NCBI GenBank assembly: GCA_002347265.1
Contig: DDYB01000029.1
Coordinates: forward strand, 1-52,051
DNA: 52,051 nt
From: Desulfobacteraceae bacterium UBA2245
GTDB taxonomy: Bacteria; Desulfobacterota; Desulfobacteria; Desulfobacterales; UBA2245
Reading direction: 5' to 3'
Positions 34,545 to 43,407 of the stretch are shown in pieces. The position numbers were made by a program, and so were the translations under genes. The notes below the pieces were generated by a model, which did no database searches, was not told the origin of the DNA, and worked only from the letters and a program-made list of their open reading frames with translations. How positions within the stretch are numbered: position 1 is the stretch's first letter; each line of letters opens with the position of its first letter.

Positions 34545-34799
34545 TCACGCAGGATTTGCGAAAAAGCCTTGTTTTTTCAAAAGATTCTGAACGGTATCGG
34601 TCGGAGTGGCGCCTTGCTCCATCCAGTACTGCACACGGTCGGTTTTCAGAACGACCTCCGCCGGATCCGGAAGCGGGTCGTAGGTGCCGACGTTCTCAAT
34701 AAAACGCCCATCTCTCGGCGCATCCCCTTCTGTAACGACAATTCGATAAAAAGGCCGCTTTTTTGCGCCGTGCCTTGCCAATCTGATTTTTACTGCCAT
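34545..34799 (-). CDS. rpsP: 30S ribosomal protein S16
   Basis: 84 residues from the ATG that follows a GAAGGAGA site about 9 bases away; the longer frame upstream is not conserved. Typical S16: MAVKIRLARHGAKKRPFYRI, VVTEGDAPRDGRFIENVGTYDP, and DRVQYWMEQGATPTDTVQNL. It is the first ribosomal gene after ffh in the operon. Confidence 0.97.
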   Translation of the reverse strand: MAVKIRLARHGAKKRPFYRIVVTEGDAPRDGRFIENVGTYDPLPDPAEVVLKTDRVQYWMEQGATPTDTVQNLLKKQGFFANPA

Positions 34800-34815
34800 A
34801 TTGTTCGGTTCTCCT

Positions 34816-36147
34816 TCAAAACGGCAGCATACCGCGTCCAAAACCGCGCATGCCGCCTTTGTTGATCTTCTTAAATACCTGCAATATCTGTGTATAGTTT
34901 TTCAACAGCCTATTGACATCTTGTACACTGGTACCGCTCCCTTTAGCAATCCTTTTCCGACGGCTGCCGTTGATAATCGTATGCTGCCGCCGTTCCTGCA
35001 TCGTCATGGAATTGATGACCGCCTCAATTCGCACCAGTTCCTTTTCATCCACCTGCAGATTCTTCATCTGCTTGATCTTCCCCATCCCCGGAATCATACC
35101 CATCAGATCCGCAAGGGAACCCATTTTCCGGATCTGAAGCATCTGATCCTTGAAATCCTCCAAGGTGAACTGATTTTTCTTGAGTTTTTTCTCGAGATCG
35201 GCGGCCTTTTCCTCATCCATCACGGACTGGGCTCTTTCAATGATGCTCATCACATCACCCATGCCCAGAATTCGTGAGGCCATGCGATCCGGATGAAAGG
35301 CTTCCAGATCCGTGAGTTTTTCTCCCATCCCGACAAACTTGATGGGCTTTCCGGTGACCGACCTGATCGAAATCGCGGCGCCGCCTCTGGCATCTCCGTC
35401 CATCTTGGTCAGAATCACGCCGCCGATGTTCAGGGCATCGTCAAAGGCCTTGGCAATATTTACCGCGTCCTGGCCCGTCATCGCATCGGCAACCAGCAGA
35501 ATATCCGATGGCTGAACCGCATCCCGAATCCGGGAGAGTTCGCCCATCAGATTCTCGTCGACATGGAGACGGCCGGCGGTGTCGAGAAGCAGCAGGTCGC
35601 AGCCCTGCTGCTGGGCGGACACGCGGGCTTGTTGACAGATCCGGACCGGGTCCATGTCCTGAGTCGAGGCAAAAACCGGAACATCCAACTGGCCGGCCAG
35701 CTTTTTCAACTGGTCGATGGCCGCCGGTCGATAGACGTCCGCCGGAACCAGAAAAGGCTTGTGTCCTTTTTTTCTTAACAGGATGGCCAGTTTTCCGGCG
35801 GTGGTGGTTTTGCCCGAACCCTGCAACCCAACCAGCATCACCGATGCGGGTTTGGTGCCCGATACATTAACGAACTCGTTCTGGTCGCCCATCAGGGCCG
35901 CCAGCTCATCGTGGACGATCTTGACTACCTGCTGGCCGGGAGTCAGACTGCCCATCACCTCGCGGCCCAGCGCGCGCTGCCTGACGTCGGCAACGAACTG
36001 CTTGGCCACGCGGTAATGCACATCGGCCTCCAGAAGCGCCATGCGCACTTCCCGAAGCCCATCCTCGATGTTTTTTTCGGTTAACTTGCCCTGACCCTTA
36101 AGTTTCTTAAAAACCGAGCCGAGCCTGTCCGTCAGGTTGTCAAACAT
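34816..36147 (-). CDS. ffh: Signal recognition particle protein Ffh
   Basis: 443 residues. The N domain (1-85) and GTPase domain follow: G1 GLQGSGKTTTAGKLA near 107-121, G3 DTAGRLHVDE near 190, G4 TKMDGDARGG near 247-256, G5 GMGEK. The M domain (about 300-430) has Met-rich helices (MGSLADLMGMIPGMGKIKQM) that bind signal peptides and 4.5S RNA (RRKRIAKGSGTSV). The end is glycine-rich (MRGFGRGMLPF). It heads the ribosomal operon, 16 bases before rpsP. Confidence 0.97.
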   Translation of the reverse strand: MFDNLTDRLGSVFKKLKGQGKLTEKNIEDGLREVRMALLEADVHYRVAKQFVADVRQRALGREVMGSLTPGQQVVKIVHDELAALMGDQNEFVNVSGTKPASVMLVGLQGSGKTTTAGKLAILLRKKGHKPFLVPADVYRPAAIDQLKKLAGQLDVPVFASTQDMDPVRICQQARVSAQQQGCDLLLLDTAGRLHVDENLMGELSRIRDAVQPSDILLVADAMTGQDAVNIAKAFDDALNIGGVILTKMDGDARGGAAISIRSVTGKPIKFVGMGEKLTDLEAFHPDRMASRILGMGDVMSIIERAQSVMDEEKAADLEKKLKKNQFTLEDFKDQMLQIRKMGSLADLMGMIPGMGKIKQMKNLQVDEKELVRIEAVINSMTMQERRQHTIINGSRRKRIAKGSGTSVQDVNRLLKNYTQILQVFKKINKGGMRGFGRGMLPF

Positions 36148-36237
36148 ATTGTATCCAGCTGATCAATTAAATTCTTGAAAATAAAATTTGTAAAATGTTA
36201 TGTCAAGAAAAATCCAAAATAAAGAGAGAACAGCCCC

Positions 36238-37287
36238 ATGTCCCGAACGGAAATCAAAAACCTAAGCCGGAATCAGCTCGCGTCGCTGCTTGAAACCCGC
36301 GGCATTCAAACTTATCGCGCCGCACAGATTCTCAGATGGATCTACCTTCGCCAGACGGACCGGTTCGAGGACATGACCGATCTGAGCAAGCCGATCCGAA
36401 TCGGTATCGCGGAAGAGCTGACCTGCCAGCGGCTTGAGATCTCCCGTATAGAAATCTCCAGGGACGGATCCAGAAAATTTCTTTTCACCCTCGAAGACGG
36501 CAACCAGATCGAGAGCGTCCTGATTCCCGAAAAAGACCACCACACCCTGTGCATTTCCAGCCAGGTCGGCTGCGCCCAGGGATGCCGTTTCTGTCTCACC
36601 GCCCGAGGAGGCTTTATTCGGAACCTGTCTCCGCACGAAATCATATCCCAGATCCGGGACATTCAGAATCGAATGACGGATTCCGACAAGATCACCAACA
36701 TTGTCGTCATGGGCATGGGAGAGCCTCTGGCCAACTACGAAAATCTCATACAGGCGCTGGACATCATCACCGACGCCGACGCCGGTCTCGGATTTTCCGG
36801 CCGACGGGTCACGGTTTCCACGGCCGGACTGGTCTCGCGCTTTTCCGATCTGGCCCGCGATGCCAGCATCAACATCGCCGTATCATTAAATGCCTCGGAG
36901 AACAAGACACGCGACCTGCTGATGCCGATCAACCGGAAATTTCCCATCGAAACACTTCTGCAAGCCTGCCGCGACTATCCGCTCCGACCCCGTCGGCGCA
37001 TCACCTTTGAGTATATTCTGATTCAGGGAGTCAACGATTCGCCTGAGGATGCACGCCGACTGACCCAGCTGCTTCGCGGAATCAAAGCAAAAATCAATCT
37101 CATACCCTTCAATCCGCACGAGGGGAGCGAATTCAACCGACCCGAACTCCCTGATATTCTGCGATTTCAGAAGGTCCTGACCGACGCCAATTACACGGCC
37201 ATCATTCGGTTCAGCAAGGGACAGGACATCTCGGCGGCCTGCGGGCAGCTCCGCGCCGGTTACCCGTCCATCACACACACGGCGTAA
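36238..37287 (+). CDS. rlmN: 23S rRNA (adenine2503-C2)-methyltransferase RlmN
   Basis: 349-residue radical SAM enzyme that methylates A2503 of 23S rRNA and A37 of some tRNAs. The cluster motif is Cys112-x3-Cys116-x2-Cys119 in GCAQGCRFCLTA. The methyl-carrying and resolving cysteines are expected near the C-terminus, where SAACGQL puts Cys335. Other motifs: GMGEPLANY, RRVTVSTAGL, LNASENKTRDLLMPINRKFP and RITFEYILIQGVND. It is divergent from ffh across a 90-base gap and converges on the ThiI-like gene. Confidence 0.96.
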   Translation: MSRTEIKNLSRNQLASLLETRGIQTYRAAQILRWIYLRQTDRFEDMTDLSKPIRIGIAEELTCQRLEISRIEISRDGSRKFLFTLEDGNQIESVLIPEKDHHTLCISSQVGCAQGCRFCLTARGGFIRNLSPHEIISQIRDIQNRMTDSDKITNIVVMGMGEPLANYENLIQALDIITDADAGLGFSGRRVTVSTAGLVSRFSDLARDASINIAVSLNASENKTRDLLMPINRKFPIETLLQACRDYPLRPRRRITFEYILIQGVNDSPEDARRLTQLLRGIKAKINLIPFNPHEGSEFNRPELPDILRFQKVLTDANYTAIIRFSKGQDISAACGQLRAGYPSITHTA

Positions 37288-37321
37288 ACGCCTTCATTTT
37301 GTCTCGGCGCATCCGAATTCC

Positions 37322-38323
37322 TCAAAGCATGGATTTTTTCAAAAGCAACGGTGCAATTCCCAGAACCTTTTCACCTCTGAGTTGACCGGAATGCTCCAGC
37401 AGAACCTGCGCAGGCGTATTGTCTGAAAGCTTGCTGTATCCAATGCAAAGCGAGGCGGCCAGCATCAGGGTTTCCGGTCTTGCCAGCCCTGGAACCAGCG
37501 CCACAGGGCCCGGCTGGCTTTGCAGGCGGATCAGGGTGTCGTTGTCGGAATTGCGGTATTTCACAATGTTTTCATTGTCGCTCTGGCTGCGGCCGACAAT
37601 CACCTTGTCCTGGTTCTGCAGGCGATAGTGGCGGCCGTATTTAAGCAGGTGCAGCTCGGACTCGCTGCATTCGGCCTGATGATCAAAAAGGTCCCTCAAA
37701 CGTTTGGAGTAGCATGGGTCCGTCAGCAGGCATCCGCCGGCAGGCGCCGGATAATCCACTACCCCGAATTCCCTGGCCAGTTGAATCTGAGGCTTGCGGG
37801 ATCTTCCGGAAATGGCCAGGAGCTGATCTCGGTTCACCAGACCGGTTTGTTCGGCAATGGTTTCCTCCAGAAGCTTTGCGCTCAAGGGACGCAGAATTCG
37901 GCCGGCATACCCGGAGTGTTTTTCCACGTAACGAAGCGAAGGCCGGGTCTGCGACATGGGACGCTGTCCCAGGACCTCTCCGCTGAAAAGAAAATCAAAC
38001 CCCTCCTGCACCATCATGTCTCCGGCCAGTCGGAACATCAACGCATGACAGTCCATGCACGGATTCATATTCTGTCCGTATCCGCAGGGAGGATTTCTGA
38101 GCATCTCAAGGTAAATTTCCGTAATATTTCGAACCGTCAGCGGAATCCCGTAAGCCTTTGCCGCATTCCGGGATTTTTCCGAAGAAAAGAACGGCGTTTC
38201 AAAAGCGACCCACGAGACCGCGATCCCCTGACGGCGCAGAATCATCGCCGACAGAATGCTGTCAAGACCTCCGGAACAAAGTCCCAGGGCTCGGGACTGT
38301 TTTTGATTCAATGTACTATCCAT
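37322..38323 (-). CDS. ThiI/MnmA-like sulfurtransferase of the AANH P-loop family
   Basis: 333 residues from an ATG with an AAGGA site. The PP-loop LCSGGLDSILS at 15-25 binds ATP for adenylation. Cysteine motifs such as CGYGQNMNPCMDCHALM (C-x-D-C) and CLLTDPCYSKRLRDLF follow, as in the group once annotated as tRNA thiouridylases related to ThiI. The C-terminal 90 residues, beginning near LKYGRHYRLQNQDKVIVGRS, resemble an NFACT-R-type RNA-binding domain. This suggests tRNA thiolation or a related sulfur transfer; the precise product is not determined. It converges on rlmN. Confidence 0.8.
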   Translation of the reverse strand: MDSTLNQKQSRALGLCSGGLDSILSAMILRRQGIAVSWVAFETPFFSSEKSRNAAKAYGIPLTVRNITEIYLEMLRNPPCGYGQNMNPCMDCHALMFRLAGDMMVQEGFDFLFSGEVLGQRPMSQTRPSLRYVEKHSGYAGRILRPLSAKLLEETIAEQTGLVNRDQLLAISGRSRKPQIQLAREFGVVDYPAPAGGCLLTDPCYSKRLRDLFDHQAECSESELHLLKYGRHYRLQNQDKVIVGRSQSDNENIVKYRNSDNDTLIRLQSQPGPVALVPGLARPETLMLAASLCIGYSKLSDNTPAQVLLEHSGQLRGEKVLGIAPLLLKKSML

Positions 38324-38911
38324 ACTTTCCTTACTCAAGCTGATGCATCTGATCTGCAAAGACGGTAGATTTACCGGTCCGATCAAAGCTCAACAGACAT
38401 CAGGCCCGGGTACAGGTCCATTCAGTGCGTCCGAAGGCTTTACCATGGAGGTAAGTTTTGCAGTCTTTCCAGTCGACCTGGGATCATGCGCTTCAATTGA
38501 TCGGGGCCGAAGATCTTTTTCCTGCCGATGCCTTTCGCGTCTTTGCCTGTCACCGTCTGATAAATCCAAGAAAACCGGGACTGCCGTTATGCTTTCAGAG
38601 CCGACCCGCTCTTCCGCCGGTTTTCAGGCTGTTCCAGCCGCCTTGTGTTTTTATGGACGGCGGCATAGCATAAAATGATTAAAATATCTAAATGATTTTG
38701 ATCTTATCAGAAAACGGTTCCAAAGCGCACCCCCATTTTACCCGTTTCGCGAGGAGTCAGGCGTATGAAGGTCATGCGAAGGGGAGCCCATCAGAACCCG
38801 CATTTTTGCTTGACGCTGAAACGGGTTTATCGATAGGAAGAAACCATGTGTTTTAAACAGATATTTAAAACCCAATTCAATTCGGCTTTCTGATGCGGAC
38901 AGGACGACAAA
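38324..38911. other. Intergenic region, no supported gene
   Basis: 588 bases between the ThiI-like gene and a small hypothetical gene. A 71-codon frame at 38458-38673 starts with TTG after GGAGG and could be a real small gene, but its product shows no recognisable motif. The promoter of the ThiI-like gene should lie at the left end. Confidence 0.4.
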
Positions 38912-39250
38912 ATGTCAAATCACATTGATCTTTATTGGGAATCGACTACCGGGTGGACAGCCATCGAAAGAACCATACGCTCCACTTTGCAGGAATCCGG
39001 AGCACCGGTTGAAATCACGGATTCGCTGTGCGCAAAGATGAAAGATGTTTTTGAACAGTACAGCATGGCTCTGGGTTTTGATCTGTCTTTTGATCTCCCT
39101 TCGGATTTAAGCCTGGAACAAAAGGACGCCATCGCAGCCGAGCTGGCAAACAAGATCGGCAAGCTGGCGGAAAGAATTAATGCGTTCAAGAACCAGGCGC
39201 TGCTGGACCGGTTGATTCTGGAAATTGAACTCTGCGGGGCAAATCCGTGA
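38912..39250 (+). CDS. Small acidic protein of unknown function
   Basis: 112 residues, largely helical, with an AGGAC site about 7 bases before the ATG. It is soluble, acidic in the middle (LGFDLSFDLPSDLSLEQKDA) and ends in an amphipathic helix (KIGKLAERINAFKNQALLDR). Base composition and codon use look like those of the neighbouring genes. I do not recognise the family. It sits just before the remains of a transposase on the other strand. Confidence 0.55.
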   Translation: MSNHIDLYWESTTGWTAIERTIRSTLQESGAPVEITDSLCAKMKDVFEQYSMALGFDLSFDLPSDLSLEQKDAIAAELANKIGKLAERINAFKNQALLDRLILEIELCGANP

Positions 39251-39267
39251 AGCGTCGCTCAAGACAC

Positions 39268-39855
39268 TCATATACGCGTATCCATGCAAAAGTGTGAGGG
39301 TTCATATTGATGATCTCGTAAAAAGTCAGCGATCGTTTTTTTGCCAATAAAGTCGATTTCACGTGCAAGCAGTTTGCAGCTGCAAATGGCCTCTACTTCG
39401 GCGCAACCCGTAAACTGCCGAATCAGACCGAACAGATCCCTGGCAACCTGAGAAAGCGTCTTTCTGGAATCAGAAGGTTTTACCCCGGAAAAACAGACAA
39501 GGCGTTGGAGGTCAGATGCCGCTCGATGATTCCGGAATCAACGGCGCAAAATGCGTCTGGCTGGTTTCGCTTCAGACTGACCAGAAATTTATGGACGCTC
39601 TCCAAAAAAATGCCGATCCGCCTTAAACGCCGCGTGTTGGATTTGATATGAACCGAGTCTGTCCGCTGCCGATCGATGTTGACTTTTTAAACGTCGGCAA
39701 GTCCCTGCGCTCCGGACTTGATGATTTCGTCCGGCAGGCGGTTTTGCACGGCGATGTTCCGGCCGTTCCACAGCGTCTTGGGAGAAAAATACTTGGCGCA
39801 ATCCGATTCTTCGGTGATATTGAGTGCAAACTGATCGACTTTGCGCCTTTAACCT
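39268..39855 (-). pseudogene. Decayed transposase (IS1182/ISNCY-like)
   Basis: Frame 1 reads VDQFALNITEESDCAKYFSP, KTLWNGRNIAVQNRLPDEII, then a TAA at 39689-39687, and continues as VNIDRQRTDSVHIKSNTRRL and RIGIFLESVHKFLVSLKRNQ to a TAA at 39482-39480. The reading then moves to another frame: VKPSDSRKTLSQVARDLFGL and GKKTIADFLRDHQ to TGA 39268. The RQ-x-DSVH-x-SN-RRL-RIGIF pattern is one I recall from IS1182-type transposases. Two stops, a frameshift and missing N-terminus make it dead. The rest of 39251-39971 has no other gene. Confidence 0.75.
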
Positions 39856-39971
39856 TCTGATTATTTAAATAAAATTCATAAAATACCAGAAGATAATGCA
39901 AGCAATATATTTGAGCTTAATGTAATTATATCAAATGAATAAATCATTTCGGCTTTTTACTATGATCCGCC

Positions 39972-40009
39972 AAAAAGAAACGGTCGATTTTCCGAAGAAA
40001 ACCGACCGT
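39972..40009 (-). terminator. Intrinsic terminator after tRNA-Asn
   Basis: Arms 39980-39992 and 39997-40009 (ACGGTCG plus ATTTTC, one A-C mismatch) close a CGAA loop. On the minus strand a TTCTTTTTG run follows. It lies 10 bases beyond the tRNA 3' end and should end the aspS/tRNA transcript. Confidence 0.88.
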
Positions 40010-40018
40010 ATTGAATTT

Positions 40019-40094
40019 TGGCTCCCCAGCACGGACTCGAACCGCGGACCCAGTGGTTAACAGCCACTTGCTCTGCCGACTGAGCTACTGGGGA
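40019..40094 (-). tRNA. tRNA-Asn, anticodon GTT
   Basis: A 76-base cloverleaf with encoded CCA. The acceptor stem TCCCCAG pairs with CTGGGGA, followed by discriminator G and CCA. The D arm contains AGCTCAGTCGGCAGAGC, the anticodon loop is CTGTTAA with anticodon GTT, and the T arm carries GGTTCGAGTCC. It lies 52 bases downstream of aspS on the same strand and ahead of a good terminator, so co-transcription is plausible. Confidence 0.97.
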
Positions 40095-40146
40095 AAAAAT
40101 ATGCAAGCTATCTAATAAAGAATACCTGCCAAGTCAAGCGAAAACT

Positions 40147-41928
40147 TCATTGCTTTCGAATCCGCAGGGAAAGCTCCTCCAACTGGGCCGGGCTGACATC
40201 CGCCGGGGCGTTGGTCAGCAGACAGGCCGCCTTCTGGGTCTTGGGAAACGCGATGATGTCGCGGATCGAGTTCTGCCCGGCCAGAATCATCACCAGACGG
40301 TCGAACCCGAAGGCAATGCCGCCGTGAGGCGGCGCCCCGGAATCCAGGGCCGACAGCAGGAATCCGAATTTTTCCTCGTAGGTTTCCGGGCTCATGCCCA
40401 GGGCCGAGAAGAGTTTTTCCTGAAGCTCCCGCTGGTGAACCCGGATGCTGCCGCCGCCGATCTCGGAGCCGTTGAGAACCATGTCGTAGGCCCGGGAACG
40501 GACGTTCAGCGGATCGGTTTCAAGTTTGCCGTAATCCTCTTCCAGGGGAGCGGTAAATGGATGGTGCAGGGCCTGAAACCGTTTTTCCTCTTCGTCGTAT
40601 TCCATCAGAGGGAAATGGGTGACCCACAGAAAATTGTAGGCGCTGTGATCGATCAGCCCGAGCTTTTCGCCCAGGAAATTTCGAAGATGCCCGAGAGCGT
40701 CGTTGGTGATTCGGGGCTGATCGGCCACGAAAAATACCAGGTCGCCGGGCGCCATGTCCACACGTTCGGCCAGTGCCTGTTTCTCCGCTTCGGAAAAATA
40801 TTTGGCGATCGGAGACTGCCAGGAATCCTCGCGAACCTTGACCCAGGCAAGTCCTCTGGCCTTGTAGACGCTGACGAACCCGGCCATATCGTCGATCTCC
40901 TTGCGGGACAGATCGATACAGCCCTTGGCGTTCAACGCCTTGACAATACCGCCTTTTTTCACCACATCGGCAAAAACCTTGAAACCCGAATCCTTGACGA
41001 TGTCGGATATCTCCTTGAGTTCCAGGCCGAACCGGGTGTCGGGTTTGTCCAGACCGTAGCGGGCCATGGCCTCCTCATAGGTGAGCTGAGGAAAGGGAGC
41101 GGGAAGGTTTTTTTCAAGAACCTGACTGAAAATCGTCTGCACCAGCCGCTCGGCGATGCACATGATGTCCTGCTCACCGACAAAAGACATTTCCATGTCG
41201 ATCTGGGTGAACTCTGGCTGGCGGTCGGCGCGCAAGTCCTCGTCGCGGAAGCAGCGGGCGATCTGATAATACCGGTCGAAGCCGGCGATCATCAGCAGCT
41301 GCTTGAAAAGCTGGGGAGACTGGGGCAGCGCGTAAAACTGGCCCGGATTGACCCGGCTGGGCACCAGATAGTCCCGGGCGCCTTCCGGCGTGCTGCGGGT
41401 CAGAAACGGGGTTTCAATTTCGAGAAAACCGTTTTCATCCAGAAATCTGCGGGCGGCTGCGGCGATCCGGTGCCGGAGAATGATGTTCTTTTGAAGCGTG
41501 GGCCGGCGAAGATCCAGATGCCGGTGCTTCAGCCGGATGGACTCGGAAACCTCGGCGTTGTCCTCGATCTGGAAAACCGGGGGCTGGGCCCGGTTGAGGA
41601 TTCGAAGCTCATCGGCCATGACCTCGATCTCTCCGGTTTTCAGATTCGGATTGGCCATGCCTTCCAGGCGTCTGACAACCTTTCCGCGCACACCGATGAC
41701 AAATTCGTTTCGAATGGACTGGGCCTTGTCATGCACGGCTGGATTGAACTCCGGATTGAAAACGACCTGGGTGATGCCCTCCCTGTCGCGCAGGTCCACA
41801 AATATAACGCCGCCGTGGTCTCTGCGACGCTGCACCCAGCCCATCAGCACTACTTCGCTGCCCGCGTCGTCGGCACCCAGCCGGCAGCAGGAGTGGGTTC
41901 GTCTCATTTCTCCAAGTATATCAGCCAA
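40147..41928 (-). CDS. aspS: Aspartyl-tRNA synthetase, probably non-discriminating
   Basis: 593 residues, the bacterial-type class IIb enzyme with an OB-fold anticodon domain, catalytic core and bacterial GAD insertion. Core motifs include RHLDLRRPTLQKNIILRHRI, FLEIETPFLTRSTPEGARDY, QSPQLFKQLLMIAGFDRYYQ, RCFRDEDLRADRQPEFTQID and the motif 3 GIAFGFDRLVMI. The anticodon domain reads RRRDHGGVIF with His38-Gly39, and later EGMANPNLKTG. Pseudomonas-type non-discriminating enzymes have His and Gly at these places, whereas the discriminating E. coli enzyme has RRRDLGS and a Lys-rich loop. It therefore probably charges both tRNA-Asp and tRNA-Asn with Asp, with GatCAB converting the latter. It is 21 bases downstream of hisS. 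Confidence 0.96.
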   Translation of the reverse strand: MADILGEMRRTHSCCRLGADDAGSEVVLMGWVQRRRDHGGVIFVDLRDREGITQVVFNPEFNPAVHDKAQSIRNEFVIGVRGKVVRRLEGMANPNLKTGEIEVMADELRILNRAQPPVFQIEDNAEVSESIRLKHRHLDLRRPTLQKNIILRHRIAAAARRFLDENGFLEIETPFLTRSTPEGARDYLVPSRVNPGQFYALPQSPQLFKQLLMIAGFDRYYQIARCFRDEDLRADRQPEFTQIDMEMSFVGEQDIMCIAERLVQTIFSQVLEKNLPAPFPQLTYEEAMARYGLDKPDTRFGLELKEISDIVKDSGFKVFADVVKKGGIVKALNAKGCIDLSRKEIDDMAGFVSVYKARGLAWVKVREDSWQSPIAKYFSEAEKQALAERVDMAPGDLVFFVADQPRITNDALGHLRNFLGEKLGLIDHSAYNFLWVTHFPLMEYDEEEKRFQALHHPFTAPLEEDYGKLETDPLNVRSRAYDMVLNGSEIGGGSIRVHQRELQEKLFSALGMSPETYEEKFGFLLSALDSGAPPHGGIAFGFDRLVMILAGQNSIRDIIAFPKTQKAACLLTNAPADVSPAQLEELSLRIRKQ

Positions 41929-41949
41929 TGGTTGGACTCCTTTTCCCTG

Positions 41950-43209
41950 TTATCGTAAGATGATCATTGATTTCAGATTTTCAGGCAGCTGCGATAAGGG
42001 AACCGATTCCTGACCGTGGGTGGTCATATTCCGAAGCATCGCGGCATTCTGAGCGATTTCCTGCTCGCCGACAATCAGTACATATTCTGCGCCACTTTTA
42101 TCGGCCCGCTTCATCTGACTTTTCAGACTCCGGTCGGAAAAATCCATCTCCGCACGAATGCCGTCCACCGCCAGATTGCAGACCCACCGGGCTGCCCGCA
42201 CCTGCGCTTCGGGTCCGAGCGCTGCAATGAAAACATGCGGGGGGTGAACAAAATCCGCGGCTTGCAGGGAGACGACCTCGGCCAGACGGTCGAATCCGAC
42301 GGCAAAACCGATGGCCGGCTGATCCGGCCCTCCCAGCGCCTTGACCAGTCCGTCGTATCTTCCTCCGCCGGCAACGGCGTTCTGGGCGCCCAGCAGGGTG
42401 GTCTGAATCTCAAAGGTCGTGCGCGTGTAATAATCCAGGCCCCGCACCAGTCTCTTGTCGATGACAAATTCAACTCCAAGATCCCGAAGGCTTTTCTGAA
42501 CCGCCTGAAAATGTTCCCGGCAATCGGAGCAGAGATGATCGACAATGGAGGGGGCGTCGGTCATGGCCTGCCGGCAGCCCTCGGCCTTGCAGTCCAGAAC
42601 GCGCAGAGGATTGGCGCGGCTTCGGCGCTTGCAGTCCGGGCAAAGCATTTCGCTTTTGGATTCAAGCAGCTCGAGCAGACTCTGCTTGAACCCGGGCCGG
42701 CACCGGGCGCAGCCCAGGGAATTGATATGGGCGTGGATGTCGGCAACCTTAAGCCGCGAAAACAGGGTGCTCAGCATAAAGATGACCTGGGCGTCGACAA
42801 GGGGGGAATCCACTCCGAACACCTCGGCATCGATCTGGTAGAACTGACGGTAGCGTCCCTTCTGGGGTCTTTCCCTGCGGAACATCGGTCCGATGGTGTA
42901 CAGCTTCTGAACCGGCTCGGTGTTGTACAGTTTGTGTTCAATGTAGGCCCGCACGATCGAAGCCGTGGCCTCGGGCCGCAGCGTGAGCAGTTCCTCGTTG
43001 CGGTCGACAAAGGTGTACATTTCTTTTTCAACGATGTCGGTTTCCTCTCCGATGCTTCGGGCAAAAAGCTCGGTGCGTTCCATGAGCGGAACGCGAATCT
43101 GCCTGAATCCGAAATCCTCGAAAAGATCTGCGGCAGTTTTCTCAATGTGCTGCCAGAGCGCCACCTCGCCGGGAAGTATGTCTTTAAATCCTCTGATTTT
43201 TGTAATCAT
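41950..43209 (-). CDS. hisS: Histidyl-tRNA synthetase
   Basis: About 419 residues from the ATG of MITKIRGFKDILPGE, which has a GAGGAG site 11 bases upstream. Class II motifs: RPEATASIVRAYIEHKLY (motif 1/2 region), PMFRRERPQKGRYRQFYQ (motif 2), and histidine-specific RGLDYYTRTTFEIQ and GGGRYDGLVKALGGP. The C-terminal anticodon-binding domain begins at PPHVFIAALG. The order hisS-aspS, 21 bases apart, is a common pairing. An inserted cysteine cluster (CARCRPGFKQ...LCPDCKRRSR) in the middle is a known feature of many HisRS of this clade. Confidence 0.96.
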   Translation of the reverse strand: MITKIRGFKDILPGEVALWQHIEKTAADLFEDFGFRQIRVPLMERTELFARSIGEETDIVEKEMYTFVDRNEELLTLRPEATASIVRAYIEHKLYNTEPVQKLYTIGPMFRRERPQKGRYRQFYQIDAEVFGVDSPLVDAQVIFMLSTLFSRLKVADIHAHINSLGCARCRPGFKQSLLELLESKSEMLCPDCKRRSRANPLRVLDCKAEGCRQAMTDAPSIVDHLCSDCREHFQAVQKSLRDLGVEFVIDKRLVRGLDYYTRTTFEIQTTLLGAQNAVAGGGRYDGLVKALGGPDQPAIGFAVGFDRLAEVVSLQAADFVHPPHVFIAALGPEAQVRAARWVCNLAVDGIRAEMDFSDRSLKSQMKRADKSGAEYVLIVGEQEIAQNAAMLRNMTTHGQESVPLSQLPENLKSMIILR

Positions 43210-43346
43210 TGAAAATCCGGCTCCTCTGAATAACACCGGCGGATTTGTTACAAAGCCGCCGGACCGCGCTGCACGAGGTTTTATTGGAATTTTAGCAGAT
43301 TATACGCCGGAAATTATCAAGTCAATAAGAATGTGCCTGCCGCCCA

Positions 43347-43378
43347 AAAAAGCCGGGCCTCGAAAGGCCCGGCTTTTT
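43347..43378. terminator. Bidirectional intrinsic terminator
   Basis: A perfect 14-bp stem (43347-43360 with 43365-43378) around a CGAA loop, with five to six A on the left and five T on the right. It lies 30 bases beyond the gctB stop on the minus strand, isolating gctAB from hisS-aspS. Confidence 0.93.
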
Positions 43379-43407
43379 AACCGAGTGATGACGAAGGAAA
43401 CAGAAAT

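Noticed and set aside
38343..38678. 111-codon frame overlapping the start region of the ThiI-like gene
   Set aside because: Composition unlike a folded protein and no start signal; an overlapping 71-codon frame is slightly better but still unsupported.
40150..41958. 602-codon open frame antisense to aspS, and a similar one antisense to hisS (42016-43212)
   Set aside because: Shadows of strongly GC3-biased synthetase genes; no protein-like motifs.
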